From: a bacterium
GTDB lineage: Bacteria; JAMCPX01
Direction of reading: 5' to 3'
Length of the DNA: 53,029 bases
Assembly (NCBI GenBank): GCA_021792615.1
Contig: JAJYUJ010000019.1
Location: 1 to 53,029, forward strand
Shown here: positions 33,496-41,802 of the stretch, in pieces
Layout: each line of letters starts with the position of its first letter
Position numbering within the stretch: the stretch's first letter is position 1
The notes under the pieces: model-generated
Told to the model about the DNA's origin: nothing
The model's database searches: none
What the model saw: only the letters and a program-made list of their open reading frames with translations
Made by a program: the position numbers and the translations under genes

Positions 33496-35052
33496 ATGGG
33501 CTTTAAAGAAAATATACTGTCGATTATAATATTTTTACCGCTTCTCGGGGTACTGCTGGGTGCATTTATACCGAAAGAAAATAAATCCGCCATAAAATGG
33601 TTTACCCTGATAGTATCTCTTGTTGAATTTATTGTATCATTATTTCTGGTCATACACTTTGACTCCTCATCCACAGGCATGCAGTTTACGGAGAAATATG
33701 CATGGATTCCGGTGTACCATATTCAGTATCAGCTCGGTATAGACGGGTTAAGCCTGCTTCTTATCCTTTTAACGACGTTTCTTACTCCCCTTGTGCTTCT
33801 CGGTTCCTGGACGTATATAAAGAAGCGCGAGAAGGAATATTATCTGTGGTTCCTGGTACTTGAAACCGGTATGATCGGTGTTTTTGCCTCACTCGACCTT
33901 ATTCTTTTTTATGTATTTTGGGAAGCAATGCTTATACCGATGTACATCATCATCGGCGTCTGGGGAGGTCCGCGAAGGATATATGCTGCTGTAAAATTTT
34001 TCATATACACAATGTTCGGCAGTCTGCTGATGCTGGTAGCAATCATATATCTTTACTTTGCTTATGGTAGCCAGACAGGTACCTACACCTTTGACCTGCT
34101 GAAACTTTACAACCTGTCCCTGCCGATGAGCACACAGATATGGCTATTTGCTGCATTTGCCCTGTCGTTTGCCATTAAAGTTCCCATCTTTCCGTTCCAT
34201 ACATGGCTGCCTGATGCACACGTTGAGGCACCGACCGGCGGCAGTGTTATTCTTGCAGGCGTTTTACTGAAAATGGGAACGTATGGATACATGCGGCTGG
34301 CAATGCCCCTGTTCCCGATCGCTGCAAATGCCTTTCTCCCTTATCTTGCAGTGCTTGCGATCATAGGTATCATTTACGGTGCCCTTGTTGCAATGATGCA
34401 GCCGGACATAAAAAAGCTGGTAGCCTATTCATCGGTCAGTCACCTCGGTTTTGTTATACTCGGGCTTATGGCCCTCAATATCGAGAGCGTTGACGGCGCT
34501 GTCCTGCAGATGATCAACCACGGACTTTCGACCGGGGCACTCTTTATGCTCGTCGGTATGCTCTATGAACGGAGGCATACCAGGGAACTCTCTGAATTTG
34601 GAGGTATTGCGAAGACAATGCCCGTTTTCGCGACCATATTCATGGTCGTAACGCTTTCTTCCATAGGCCTGCCGGGGCTGAACGGGTTTGTCGGAGAGTT
34701 CCTCATACTGCTCGGCTCATTCTTTGCAAACCCGGTGTATGCTGTGCTGGCAGGTACCGGTGTCATACTCGGTGCCGTATACATGCTGAGGACGTATCAG
34801 AAAGTCTTCTGGGGTAAAATAACGAATAAGGCCAATGAAGACCTCCATGACCTGAGTGCCAGGGAAATTATTGTTATGATACCGATATTGATCATGATCG
34901 TCTGGATCGGCGTTTATCCAAAGCCGTTCCTCAATATTATTCATAATGCGAGTGAATCATACATCCAGTATGTGAAGCCGCAGACAGCGCAGCAGGGGCA
35001 GGCGGATTACCAGCCAAGCATGGCGCCGCAAATGCCAGAGAGGATAAAATAA
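33496..35052 (+). CDS. nuoM: NADH-quinone oxidoreductase subunit M (antiporter-like)
   Basis: This 518-residue, 14-helix antiporter-like subunit has FYVFWEAMLIPMYIIIG and KVPIFPFHTWLPDAHVEAP as the channel glutamate and lysine motifs, plus the YSSVSHLGFV segment. The soluble C-terminus is Gln/Pro-rich. It is followed 1 bp later by nuoN. Confidence 0.95.
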   Translation: MGFKENILSIIIFLPLLGVLLGAFIPKENKSAIKWFTLIVSLVEFIVSLFLVIHFDSSSTGMQFTEKYAWIPVYHIQYQLGIDGLSLLLILLTTFLTPLVLLGSWTYIKKREKEYYLWFLVLETGMIGVFASLDLILFYVFWEAMLIPMYIIIGVWGGPRRIYAAVKFFIYTMFGSLLMLVAIIYLYFAYGSQTGTYTFDLLKLYNLSLPMSTQIWLFAAFALSFAIKVPIFPFHTWLPDAHVEAPTGGSVILAGVLLKMGTYGYMRLAMPLFPIAANAFLPYLAVLAIIGIIYGALVAMMQPDIKKLVAYSSVSHLGFVILGLMALNIESVDGAVLQMINHGLSTGALFMLVGMLYERRHTRELSEFGGIAKTMPVFATIFMVVTLSSIGLPGLNGFVGEFLILLGSFFANPVYAVLAGTGVILGAVYMLRTYQKVFWGKITNKANEDLHDLSAREIIVMIPILIMIVWIGVYPKPFLNIIHNASESYIQYVKPQTAQQGQADYQPSMAPQMPERIK

Positions 35053-35053
35053 T

Positions 35054-36499
35054 ATGCATTTCGATTTGAATTACTCTGCAATCCTTCCCCAGATAATCAT
35101 TGGTGTGACCCTTTTTATCAGTGCAACGATCGATGCCTTTAGTTCGGCAAGGAAATGGCCTGTGGGTATCATAACACTGTTTGGAATCGGTGCCGGCATC
35201 AGTTCTGCCGTATATCTGTGGGGCAGCAATATAGTTTCTTTCTCGCAGATGGTTTCCCTGGATGAATTTTCTCTTCTCTTGTTTATTACGGTCATGATAG
35301 CGGGTTTCATAACGGTCCTTGTTTCTTTGAAATACGTTGATGATATGGAACCGGATGGAGGTCATTTTTATCTGTTACTGCTCAGTTCTCTCCTCGGTAT
35401 GATGTTCCTTGTTTCCGCAACAAATCTCATCGTTATCGTGCTTGGGCTCGAGCTTATGAGCCTTTCCATATATCCTCTCGTAGGATTCACGAGAGACCGG
35501 CAGATAAGTCTTGAAGGAGCGATGAAATACCTTATCCTGGGTGCGATTGCAACCGCCTTTCTGCTCTATGGAATAGCGCTCATCTACAGCGTACTGGGAA
35601 CAACGAACCTTTATACGATAGCCAGAATTCTGTCAACCGCACAGCATATGACCGGCAACCTGGTTATGATGGCAGGCGTTGCGTTCATACTTATCGGATT
35701 TTCCTTCAAGGTCGCGCTTGTTCCATTCCATGCGTGGACACCTGATGCGTATCAGGGGGCGCCGGCACCCATTACAGGATTTATGGCTGCGGCAGTTAAG
35801 GCCGCAAGTTTTGGTGCAATCATAAAAGTGGTGATCATTGTCCTGCAATCTTTCCATGTGCCGGTTGCGGAGGCGCTGTGGTGGCTGAGTGCCGTTACCA
35901 TGTTTACGGGCAATATCATTGCGGTCATGCAGAAAAACGTAAAAAGGATGCTTGCCTATTCGAGTATAGCCCACGCAGGGTATGTGGTTGTAGGGCTTGT
36001 ATCCGGCACCGCGTTCGGTATGTCTTCTGCCGTATTTTATCTTCTTTCCTATACCTTTACGATAACCGGTTCATTCGCAATCATAACCTATCTTGAGAAG
36101 AATGACGGTACGGGCAGTGAGTTGTCCGATTTCAGCGGTCTTGCAAAAGAACATCCAATCTTGAGTTTAATCATGGCCGTATTTATGTTGTCGCTTGCGG
36201 GAATACCGCCGACAGCAGGATTTATGGCAAAATTATACGTATTCAGTGCCGCAATCAAGAGCGGATATATAGGGCTTGCAATTTTCGGCATTCTGACCAG
36301 TGTTATCTCCCTTTATTATTATCTCCGTATTGTTTATGCCATGTACTTTGAAGAATCCGAGGGACGGACAGATACTCCGGTCCCTGCAGGAATAGCAGCA
36401 GGTGTTTTTATTGCGTTATGGGGTGTAATTCAGCTCGGTATTTTACCATCAGATATCATGAATTTTGCCATGCAGTCGATTCAATCGCTGATCCATTAA
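35054..36499 (+). CDS. nuoN: NADH-quinone oxidoreductase subunit N (antiporter-like)
   Basis: This 481-residue antiporter-like subunit carries LGLELMSLSIYPLVGF and KVALVPFHAWTPDAYQGAP, and YSSIAHAGYV in the middle. It closes the nuoA-N operon. A long-range inverted repeat lies 10 bp after its stop. Confidence 0.95.
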   Translation: MHFDLNYSAILPQIIIGVTLFISATIDAFSSARKWPVGIITLFGIGAGISSAVYLWGSNIVSFSQMVSLDEFSLLLFITVMIAGFITVLVSLKYVDDMEPDGGHFYLLLLSSLLGMMFLVSATNLIVIVLGLELMSLSIYPLVGFTRDRQISLEGAMKYLILGAIATAFLLYGIALIYSVLGTTNLYTIARILSTAQHMTGNLVMMAGVAFILIGFSFKVALVPFHAWTPDAYQGAPAPITGFMAAAVKAASFGAIIKVVIIVLQSFHVPVAEALWWLSAVTMFTGNIIAVMQKNVKRMLAYSSIAHAGYVVVGLVSGTAFGMSSAVFYLLSYTFTITGSFAIITYLEKNDGTGSELSDFSGLAKEHPILSLIMAVFMLSLAGIPPTAGFMAKLYVFSAAIKSGYIGLAIFGILTSVISLYYYLRIVYAMYFEESEGRTDTPVPAGIAAGVFIALWGVIQLGILPSDIMNFAMQSIQSLIH

Positions 36500-36508
36500 G
36501 CCGAACAT

Positions 36509-36559
36509 TTAAGTCCATACGACAGAAGCCTTGCCCGCACCGTGTAAGCACGGACTTAA
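36509..36559 (+). terminator. Stem-loop after nuoN, possible terminator
   Basis: TTAAGTCC (36509-36516) is a perfect complement of GGACTTAA (36552-36559). Inside, CCGTG-TAAG-CACGG (36540-36553) makes a competing hairpin. No clear T-run follows, so it may terminate poorly or protect the 3' end of the nuo transcript. Confidence 0.35.
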
Positions 36560-36561
36560 TC

Positions 36562-36587
36562 TTGACAAAACGATACACCTGTATAAA
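36562..36587 (+). promoter_or_regulatory. Possible tRNA-Leu promoter
   Basis: There is a perfect TTGACA at 36562-36567, with TATAAA at 36582-36587 (14-base spacer) or at 36591-36596 (23-base spacer). Neither spacing is ideal, but the position just before the tRNA is right. Confidence 0.3.
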
Positions 36588-36598
36588 CTCTATAAAAA

Positions 36599-36682
36599 GC
36601 CGGAGTGGCGGAATTGGTAGACGCGCCAGATTCAGGGTCTGGTGGCCGCAAGGCTGTCAGGGTTCGAGTCCCTGCTTCGGCA
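36599..36682 (+). tRNA. tRNA-Leu (anticodon CAG)
   Basis: A class-II tRNA of 84 bases: acceptor GCCGGAG with CTTCGGC (one G-T), D arm with GGTAGACGC, anticodon arm CCAGA-TTCAGGG-TCTGG, long variable arm, T arm CAGGG-TTCGAGT-CCCTG. The discriminator is A, and the CCA end is not encoded (TAT follows), so it must be added by an enzyme. Confidence 0.97.
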
Positions 36683-36794
36683 TATTTTTCACCGTGACAC
36701 GGCACCGTCGTGAAGGATGTGATGACATTTACAAGGTAAAGTCCAAAGAGAAAGGACACGGGATAAATTTCCGTTTCTTCTGACGGAGTGGACT

Positions 36795-37859
36795 ATGAAG
36801 ATTCATAGAGGGAATATTATCAAGAAACTGCACAATGAGGTGCAGAAATATATTGAAGCAATAGAAGAAACAGCAGGGGAGCTCAATACGGAAGTCTACC
36901 TTGTCGGCGGTCCTCTTCGTGATTTGCTGTTAAAGAGAAACACCATCGATGTTGACATCGCGGTAAAAAACGATGGAATACAATTTGCTGCCCTGCTTGC
37001 GAATAAACTGCGCGCTCCGTTAACCATGCATAAAGAACGGTTGACCGCATCGATTGTAATGCCCGGCAATCTGCATATAGACGTTGCGACCATGAGAACG
37101 GAGACGTACGATAACCCCGGTGCGCTTCCGCGCGTCCAGCCGGCATCTGATATCGTTCAGGATCTTGCAAGGAGAGATTTTACCATCAATGCCATGGCAG
37201 TCAGACTGAATACGAAAAGCAAACAAGAAGAAATAATCGATCCTTTCAAGGGCTATGCAGACCTCGAGTCATCCATGATAAGGTTTTTACACGTGAAAAG
37301 TTTTATTGATGATCCGACCCGCATATTCAGGGCGATACGTTTTGAAACGCGGTTGGGTTTTACCATAGAAGAGCAAACACTCAAACATCTGAAAACCGCT
37401 TTGTCCAACAATGCATTGAAGACTATCAGCGGGCAAAGATGCATAAAAGAAATCAACCTGTATCTGGCCGAAGAAAATCCTTTTCCTGTAATCAAGAGGG
37501 CATATGAACTCGGCAGTATCTCCAATGTCATCTCGGACGCCAGAGTACTCGAAGAAATCAGGGACATATTCGGAAGGATAGAGAAAGAACAGAGGATCGA
37601 TCGTGAAAACAAGAGGGTGCTTATGCTGACGGTATTGTTTCTCCACCATACACCCAATGAGATCACAAACCTGTCCAGCTATTTTGGCATGACGAAAAAG
37701 CAGCGCAGTGTAATTTTAGACACCAAACTCCTTCTCAACCTGCTCAAAGACAGTCCGGCCACGCTTGACAGTGTCATAAAACGTTATAGCGATCATGCAA
37801 GGATGCTGGCGTATCTTATTACCTCCAATAAATCGTTGCTGCCGCACCTTCAGTCATAA
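36795..37859 (+). CDS. CCA-adding/poly(A) polymerase-family nucleotidyltransferase
   Basis: This 354-residue class-II nucleotidyltransferase has GGPLRD (38-43; usually GGxVRD), the metal site DVD (52-54), RRDFTINAMA and a neck with DDPTRIFRAIRFETRLGF. The family adds CCA or A tails to tRNAs, or oligo(A) to RNA. No HD phosphohydrolase domain is seen, and the C-terminal part is short compared with E. coli Cca (~410 residues). Its neighbour is a tRNA-Leu lacking an encoded CCA, which suits a tRNA role, but some bacteria split CC- and A-adding activities between two such enzymes. It shares a base with the next gene (TAATG). Confidence 0.8.
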   Translation: MKIHRGNIIKKLHNEVQKYIEAIEETAGELNTEVYLVGGPLRDLLLKRNTIDVDIAVKNDGIQFAALLANKLRAPLTMHKERLTASIVMPGNLHIDVATMRTETYDNPGALPRVQPASDIVQDLARRDFTINAMAVRLNTKSKQEEIIDPFKGYADLESSMIRFLHVKSFIDDPTRIFRAIRFETRLGFTIEEQTLKHLKTALSNNALKTISGQRCIKEINLYLAEENPFPVIKRAYELGSISNVISDARVLEEIRDIFGRIEKEQRIDRENKRVLMLTVLFLHHTPNEITNLSSYFGMTKKQRSVILDTKLLLNLLKDSPATLDSVIKRYSDHARMLAYLITSNKSLLPHLQS

Positions 37860-39073
37860 TGAACTGGCGCTCTTATCAAAAAAATTATTTGAAATCCCTG
37901 CGGAGGAACGGCAGACGCAATTTTGTCCCCTCCATGATATTCTCTCTCGTGATTATCCTCGGCATAATTTCTTACCTTATGATAAAGCACTATCCCCGGG
38001 TAAAGGAACAAGGAGCAAGAGTACAAAACAAAGCCGGTGTTGTTATAACTTCCCCGGTATTAAAGCCGCCGCAGGTAAAGACGCATGCAGAGATAAGGAA
38101 TACCGGTGCGCTCAATCTGCCGCACAATGAGGTAACGAGGTGGATAAAACACGTTATGGACATGTACAGGATACGCGACGGCGCTGTTGTTGTCATTGAT
38201 GTGAAAACGTGTGCACCGGTTGCCGTTGTGAGCAAGGGCGCTGATTTCTCTGCATTTAAAGCGTATCCTGCGGCCTCGTTGATCAAACTGGTTACGGCAT
38301 CCGCTGCAATTGAACTCCACCATATACCTCCGTACGCACTTTTCTACTATGATTCGCGGAATGCATCCCAAAGTATACGGGCATTGACGAACGGTTACGA
38401 TGACGGAAGGCACAAAATAACATTCTCCATGGCACTTGCAAAATCAAACAATCCGGTTTTTGGTAAACTCGCCCTTTATAAAATCGGTAACAATAATTTC
38501 GAGACCTATCTCAACAGATTTTATTTTAACAAATCCCTCGGTCCATCCTTTATACAGCAAAGCAGGGCAAGTGTAGATGACAATACCGTGGACATTGCCC
38601 AGACGGGGGCCGGGTTGAATTCCGACACGACATTGAGTCCGTTTCATGCGGCCTTAATCGCACAGGCGATAGGCAACAAGGGAAGGATGTGTGTGCCGTA
38701 CGAGGGCTTTAGCAGGTCAAAACAGGAAACGAAACGGGTCATTACCGCTGCCACGGCCAGTGAGCTCATCGAGATGATGCGGCTTACCATAACGAAAGGC
38801 ACATCAAGAAGGGCTTTTTTCAACAGAAGGGGAAGATATATACTTGCAAACATAAGTGTTGCTGGCAAGACGGGTTCTATACACGGAGACGATCCTGCCG
38901 GGGATTATGAATGGTTTATCGGTATTGCGCCGGTGAAAAATCCGCAGATTGCCGTTGCAGCGCTTGTCGTGAACGGCAACAAATGGACTATCAAGGGATC
39001 TTATCTGGGTGCACAGGCGTTTTTTGCATACTTTTTTCCGGACGCAGCGAAGAAGCTCTTGCACGAAAGATAA
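37859..39073 (+). CDS. Penicillin-binding transpeptidase-domain protein
   Basis: This 404-residue protein has an N-terminal membrane anchor (~24-42) and one transpeptidase domain with all three serine motifs: S140-L-I-K143, SNN (196-198) and KTGS (337-340). It lacks the pedestal domain of class-B PBPs, so it is a short PBP, perhaps an L,D-independent D,D-transpeptidase/carboxypeptidase-like or regulatory form. The context MVVxxKTGAPVAVV-type VIDVKTCAPVAVVS and AYPAASLIK fits the PBP transpeptidase family. The start overlaps the previous stop. Exact role is uncertain. Confidence 0.75.
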   Translation: MNWRSYQKNYLKSLRRNGRRNFVPSMIFSLVIILGIISYLMIKHYPRVKEQGARVQNKAGVVITSPVLKPPQVKTHAEIRNTGALNLPHNEVTRWIKHVMDMYRIRDGAVVVIDVKTCAPVAVVSKGADFSAFKAYPAASLIKLVTASAAIELHHIPPYALFYYDSRNASQSIRALTNGYDDGRHKITFSMALAKSNNPVFGKLALYKIGNNNFETYLNRFYFNKSLGPSFIQQSRASVDDNTVDIAQTGAGLNSDTTLSPFHAALIAQAIGNKGRMCVPYEGFSRSKQETKRVITAATASELIEMMRLTITKGTSRRAFFNRRGRYILANISVAGKTGSIHGDDPAGDYEWFIGIAPVKNPQIAVAALVVNGNKWTIKGSYLGAQAFFAYFFPDAAKKLLHER

Positions 39074-39149
39074 TCAAGGGTGTTTTTTGGGCAAACCCAT
39101 CAGAGCGTTGTTTTACGAGCAGAGACGAACGACTCTTTCCCCGGTTTAC

Positions 39150-39872
39150 TCAGAAACGGACTGCGGCTGCGACGAGCAAGCCGTTTTCCGAAGGCAGGAT
39201 AAAAAATTTTGAATCGATGCGCGGGTGGTACGTATTCGTGTAATTCTTTTCATCGGATATGGCTCTCGTCGGTTCTGTCCATATCTGGAGTTCGCTGACC
39301 CCTGTACCGATAACGAATAGTTCGAGCGCCTGCTGCCATGGCGTGCCGCCAGCCTGTTTTATCCTGTTGCCGTAAACCCCCCATACGACGCCTGCACCGG
39401 CAGCATTCACGAGAACGCCGAGGAAATGCTGTACCCATGATTTGCCTGCCAACTCCGCATCGGACGATTTTTTGAGCAGGGATTGTGCCATTGCAAGCTT
39501 TTGAGCCCTTTCTTCGGGTGTATTTTCCGGCATGCTCCTGAGTTCTTCTGCTGCAGTTCGTGCCTTGTAGGGGAATATCAGCATGCCACCCAGTCCAATC
39601 AGGGATTCAGCAGCTGAAACACCACCGGTTACCTGAAGCACTTTGCTGTTTGTCGTTAATGCCGCTGCGAGCGATACAGCGGTTGCGCCTGAATAAAAGG
39701 CAGTCCACCCGTCCCACCAGAGTCTTGCAGAGCCTGTGCCTGCATCCAGTGACTGCTGTATATACCGGATCCTTTCGGAGGTATCATTGCCATAGGAAGC
39801 ATCCGCACGTGCATGGGGAGACAGGTTTATGAAGATGACGGCAACCGTCAGAAAGAGTATGAATGTTTTCAT
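39150..39872 (-). CDS. Exported hypothetical protein
   Basis: This 240-residue protein has a signal peptide (MKTFILFLTVAVIFINLSPHARA-D). The mature part has a Trp-rich opening (RLWWDGWTAFYSG), three hydrophobic Ala/Gly-rich stretches, an acidic helical linker and an extended end (FILPSENGLLVAAAVRF). I do not recognise the family. The start at 39872 is chosen for the signal peptide although the ribosome site is weak; an upstream in-frame ATG at 39998 would put 42 unrelated residues before it. It is transcribed away from the dehydratase gene and convergent with the PBP gene. Confidence 0.6.
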   Translation of the reverse strand: MKTFILFLTVAVIFINLSPHARADASYGNDTSERIRYIQQSLDAGTGSARLWWDGWTAFYSGATAVSLAAALTTNSKVLQVTGGVSAAESLIGLGGMLIFPYKARTAAEELRSMPENTPEERAQKLAMAQSLLKKSSDAELAGKSWVQHFLGVLVNAAGAGVVWGVYGNRIKQAGGTPWQQALELFVIGTGVSELQIWTEPTRAISDEKNYTNTYHPRIDSKFFILPSENGLLVAAAVRF

Positions 39873-39936
39873 AAATTTTGTAGTAGCATACCTGATGACT
39901 CGAGGAAAGAGAATTCTCAAGTCGCCGGGTGCAGGG

Positions 39937-39965
39937 TTGAAAAAGCAATGATAACGGTATATACA
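39937..39965 (+). promoter_or_regulatory. Promoter of the dehydratase operon
   Basis: TTGAAA (39937-39942), a 17-base spacer and TATACA (39960-39965). Transcription would begin near 39972, on the edge of a perfect palindrome. Confidence 0.5.
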
Positions 39966-39973
39966 AGAACAGA

Positions 39974-39991
39974 GCGGCCGGGACTGGCCGC
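39974..39991. promoter_or_regulatory. Palindrome GCGGCC-N6-GGCCGC, candidate operator
   Basis: A perfect 6-bp inverted repeat lies just downstream of the predicted transcription start and ~30 bp before the start codon. It could be a repressor site or a leader hairpin that controls the operon. Confidence 0.4.
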
Positions 39992-40021
39992 CGGGCATAA
40001 AAGCTCCGGAAGGAAGGTTGT

Positions 40022-41740
40022 ATGGATAAACTCACAAAAGAACAGATCTTAAAATCTCTGGACTTGTTCTCACAGGTAAAAACACACCGCTTTTTTTACA
40101 AGGCAAGCGGGTTTACGGATGAAGAGCTCGAACGGCCTCTTATTGTTATAGCAAATTCCATGCAGGATGCGGGCATCGGTCATATACACCTGAAAGCGCT
40201 TGCGGATGCGGTCAAATCCGGCATCTATCTCGCCGGCGGTACGCCGGTGGAATTCAACACGATAGGGCCCTGCGGCGGCTACTGCAAGGATGGCTCACTT
40301 GATCCGACGTTGCTCCTGTACGACCTTCCCCAGCGGGATGCTATAGCCGATTCGGTCGAGATCCAGATAAAAAATCTCGGCGCAGACGGGGTCGTTATGA
40401 TGGGTACCTGCGACAAATCAGTGCCCGGGCTCTGGCTTGCGGGTGCACGGCTCAACCTTCCTACGATCTTTTATACGGGCGGTCCCGCGGAACCGGGCAT
40501 GTTTGAAGGAAGGCAGATCACGTTCCCGACGGACGTAATCCTCGAAGGCGTGAACAGGACACTGTCCGGCAGGATGAGTGAGGAAGAGTTCAAAAAAACC
40601 ATGTATACCATGGAGGACAAGTGGGTTACATCCTGCGGGGCTTGTCCCGAGCTTACGACCGCAAATACCGTGCAGATGGCAACAGAGGTCATGGGATTGA
40701 CCCTGCCTGGTATGTCGACGACATCCGGCGGCAACCTTATGCAGAGAATAAGACTTGCCAAGCAGACAGGTTACGCCATCGTGAACCTCGTAAAACAGGG
40801 CAAAAGGTTTAAGGATTTCGCAACGGCGTCCGCAATAAAAGATGCACTGAGGCTTATTATGGCCGTATCAGCAAGCACGAACGGCGTGCTGCATCTGCTT
40901 GCTCTCGCTTATACCATGTCATTGGATATAAACCTGCGGACTGTTTCCGAGATATCCGATACGACACCTTACATCGCACCGGTCAGACCGAGTGGTCCCT
41001 TTACCATCAAAGACCTCCATAACGCGGGAGGCCCCATGGCAGTGCTGAAGAGGATAGAAAAGGATGTCGATGCCAGCAGGCCTACGGTAACAGGAGAGAG
41101 CATCGGGGACAGACTGCAAAAAACGAGAATTTATAACGATCGGGTTGTTCTGCCAGCCGGGGAGTCGCTCTCTCCGTTCGGCGGTATTGTGGTAATGCGC
41201 GGCAACCTTGCACCGAACGGCGCTCTTGCACGGTATACGATTGTCAAAAAAGAGAACAGGCATTTTGCCGGTACTGCAAAATGCTTCGATGAGGAACAGT
41301 TCGCGATATTCGCCATACTCAGCGGGGAGATCCATTCGGGCGATGTGGTGGTCTTACGGTATCAGGGCCCGCGGGGCGGACCGGGGTTTGCGGAGAACTT
41401 CAGGACGGTACTGATCCTCGGTTCTCTCGGGCTGCACGACGTAGCGGTTATCACGGACTCGAGGTTTTCCGGAGCAACGACCGGTGCTCTCTATGTAGGG
41501 TATATATCGCCGGAGGCACAGGTGGGAGGTCCGCTTGCAATCGTAAAAAACGGAGACCGGATCACCATTGATATAGATAAAAGAGACGTTTCTGTAGAAC
41601 TTTCGGATGCTGAAATAAAACAAAGGTTATCGGCATGGAAACCTCCGGAGGCCAAGGTAAAGGAGGGCGTGCTTGTTCAATGGTATCTCTCTGCGGAGCA
41701 GTTCGAGACCGGTGCAATGCTGCCGAGAAGGTTACGGTAG
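40022..41740 (+). CDS. IlvD/Edd-family dehydratase, variant type
   Basis: This 572-residue member of the dihydroxyacid/phosphogluconate dehydratase family uses an iron-sulfur cluster to remove water from sugar acids or dihydroxy acids. C130 in MGTCDKSVPG and C205/C208 in SCGACPELTTANT match cluster-ligand positions. HIHLKAL and the late PRGGPG and SRFSGATTG motifs are kept. The region that reads DDGxxMGHxGM in IlvD here reads GPCGGYCKDGSLDP (82-95), and the usual CxGMxTAN is CPELTTAN, so the substrate is probably not the branched-chain precursor. AGGAAGG is the ribosome site. It is the first gene of an operon with a radical dehydratase-like enzyme and a two-component pair. Confidence 0.8.
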   Translation: MDKLTKEQILKSLDLFSQVKTHRFFYKASGFTDEELERPLIVIANSMQDAGIGHIHLKALADAVKSGIYLAGGTPVEFNTIGPCGGYCKDGSLDPTLLLYDLPQRDAIADSVEIQIKNLGADGVVMMGTCDKSVPGLWLAGARLNLPTIFYTGGPAEPGMFEGRQITFPTDVILEGVNRTLSGRMSEEEFKKTMYTMEDKWVTSCGACPELTTANTVQMATEVMGLTLPGMSTTSGGNLMQRIRLAKQTGYAIVNLVKQGKRFKDFATASAIKDALRLIMAVSASTNGVLHLLALAYTMSLDINLRTVSEISDTTPYIAPVRPSGPFTIKDLHNAGGPMAVLKRIEKDVDASRPTVTGESIGDRLQKTRIYNDRVVLPAGESLSPFGGIVVMRGNLAPNGALARYTIVKKENRHFAGTAKCFDEEQFAIFAILSGEIHSGDVVVLRYQGPRGGPGFAENFRTVLILGSLGLHDVAVITDSRFSGATTGALYVGYISPEAQVGGPLAIVKNGDRITIDIDKRDVSVELSDAEIKQRLSAWKPPEAKVKEGVLVQWYLSAEQFETGAMLPRRLR

Positions 41741-41802
41741 GGCACTGTTCTGTTGATTTATTCCCTGATTGGGCATATACAGAGCCAGAGGACAAGATAA
41801 CA

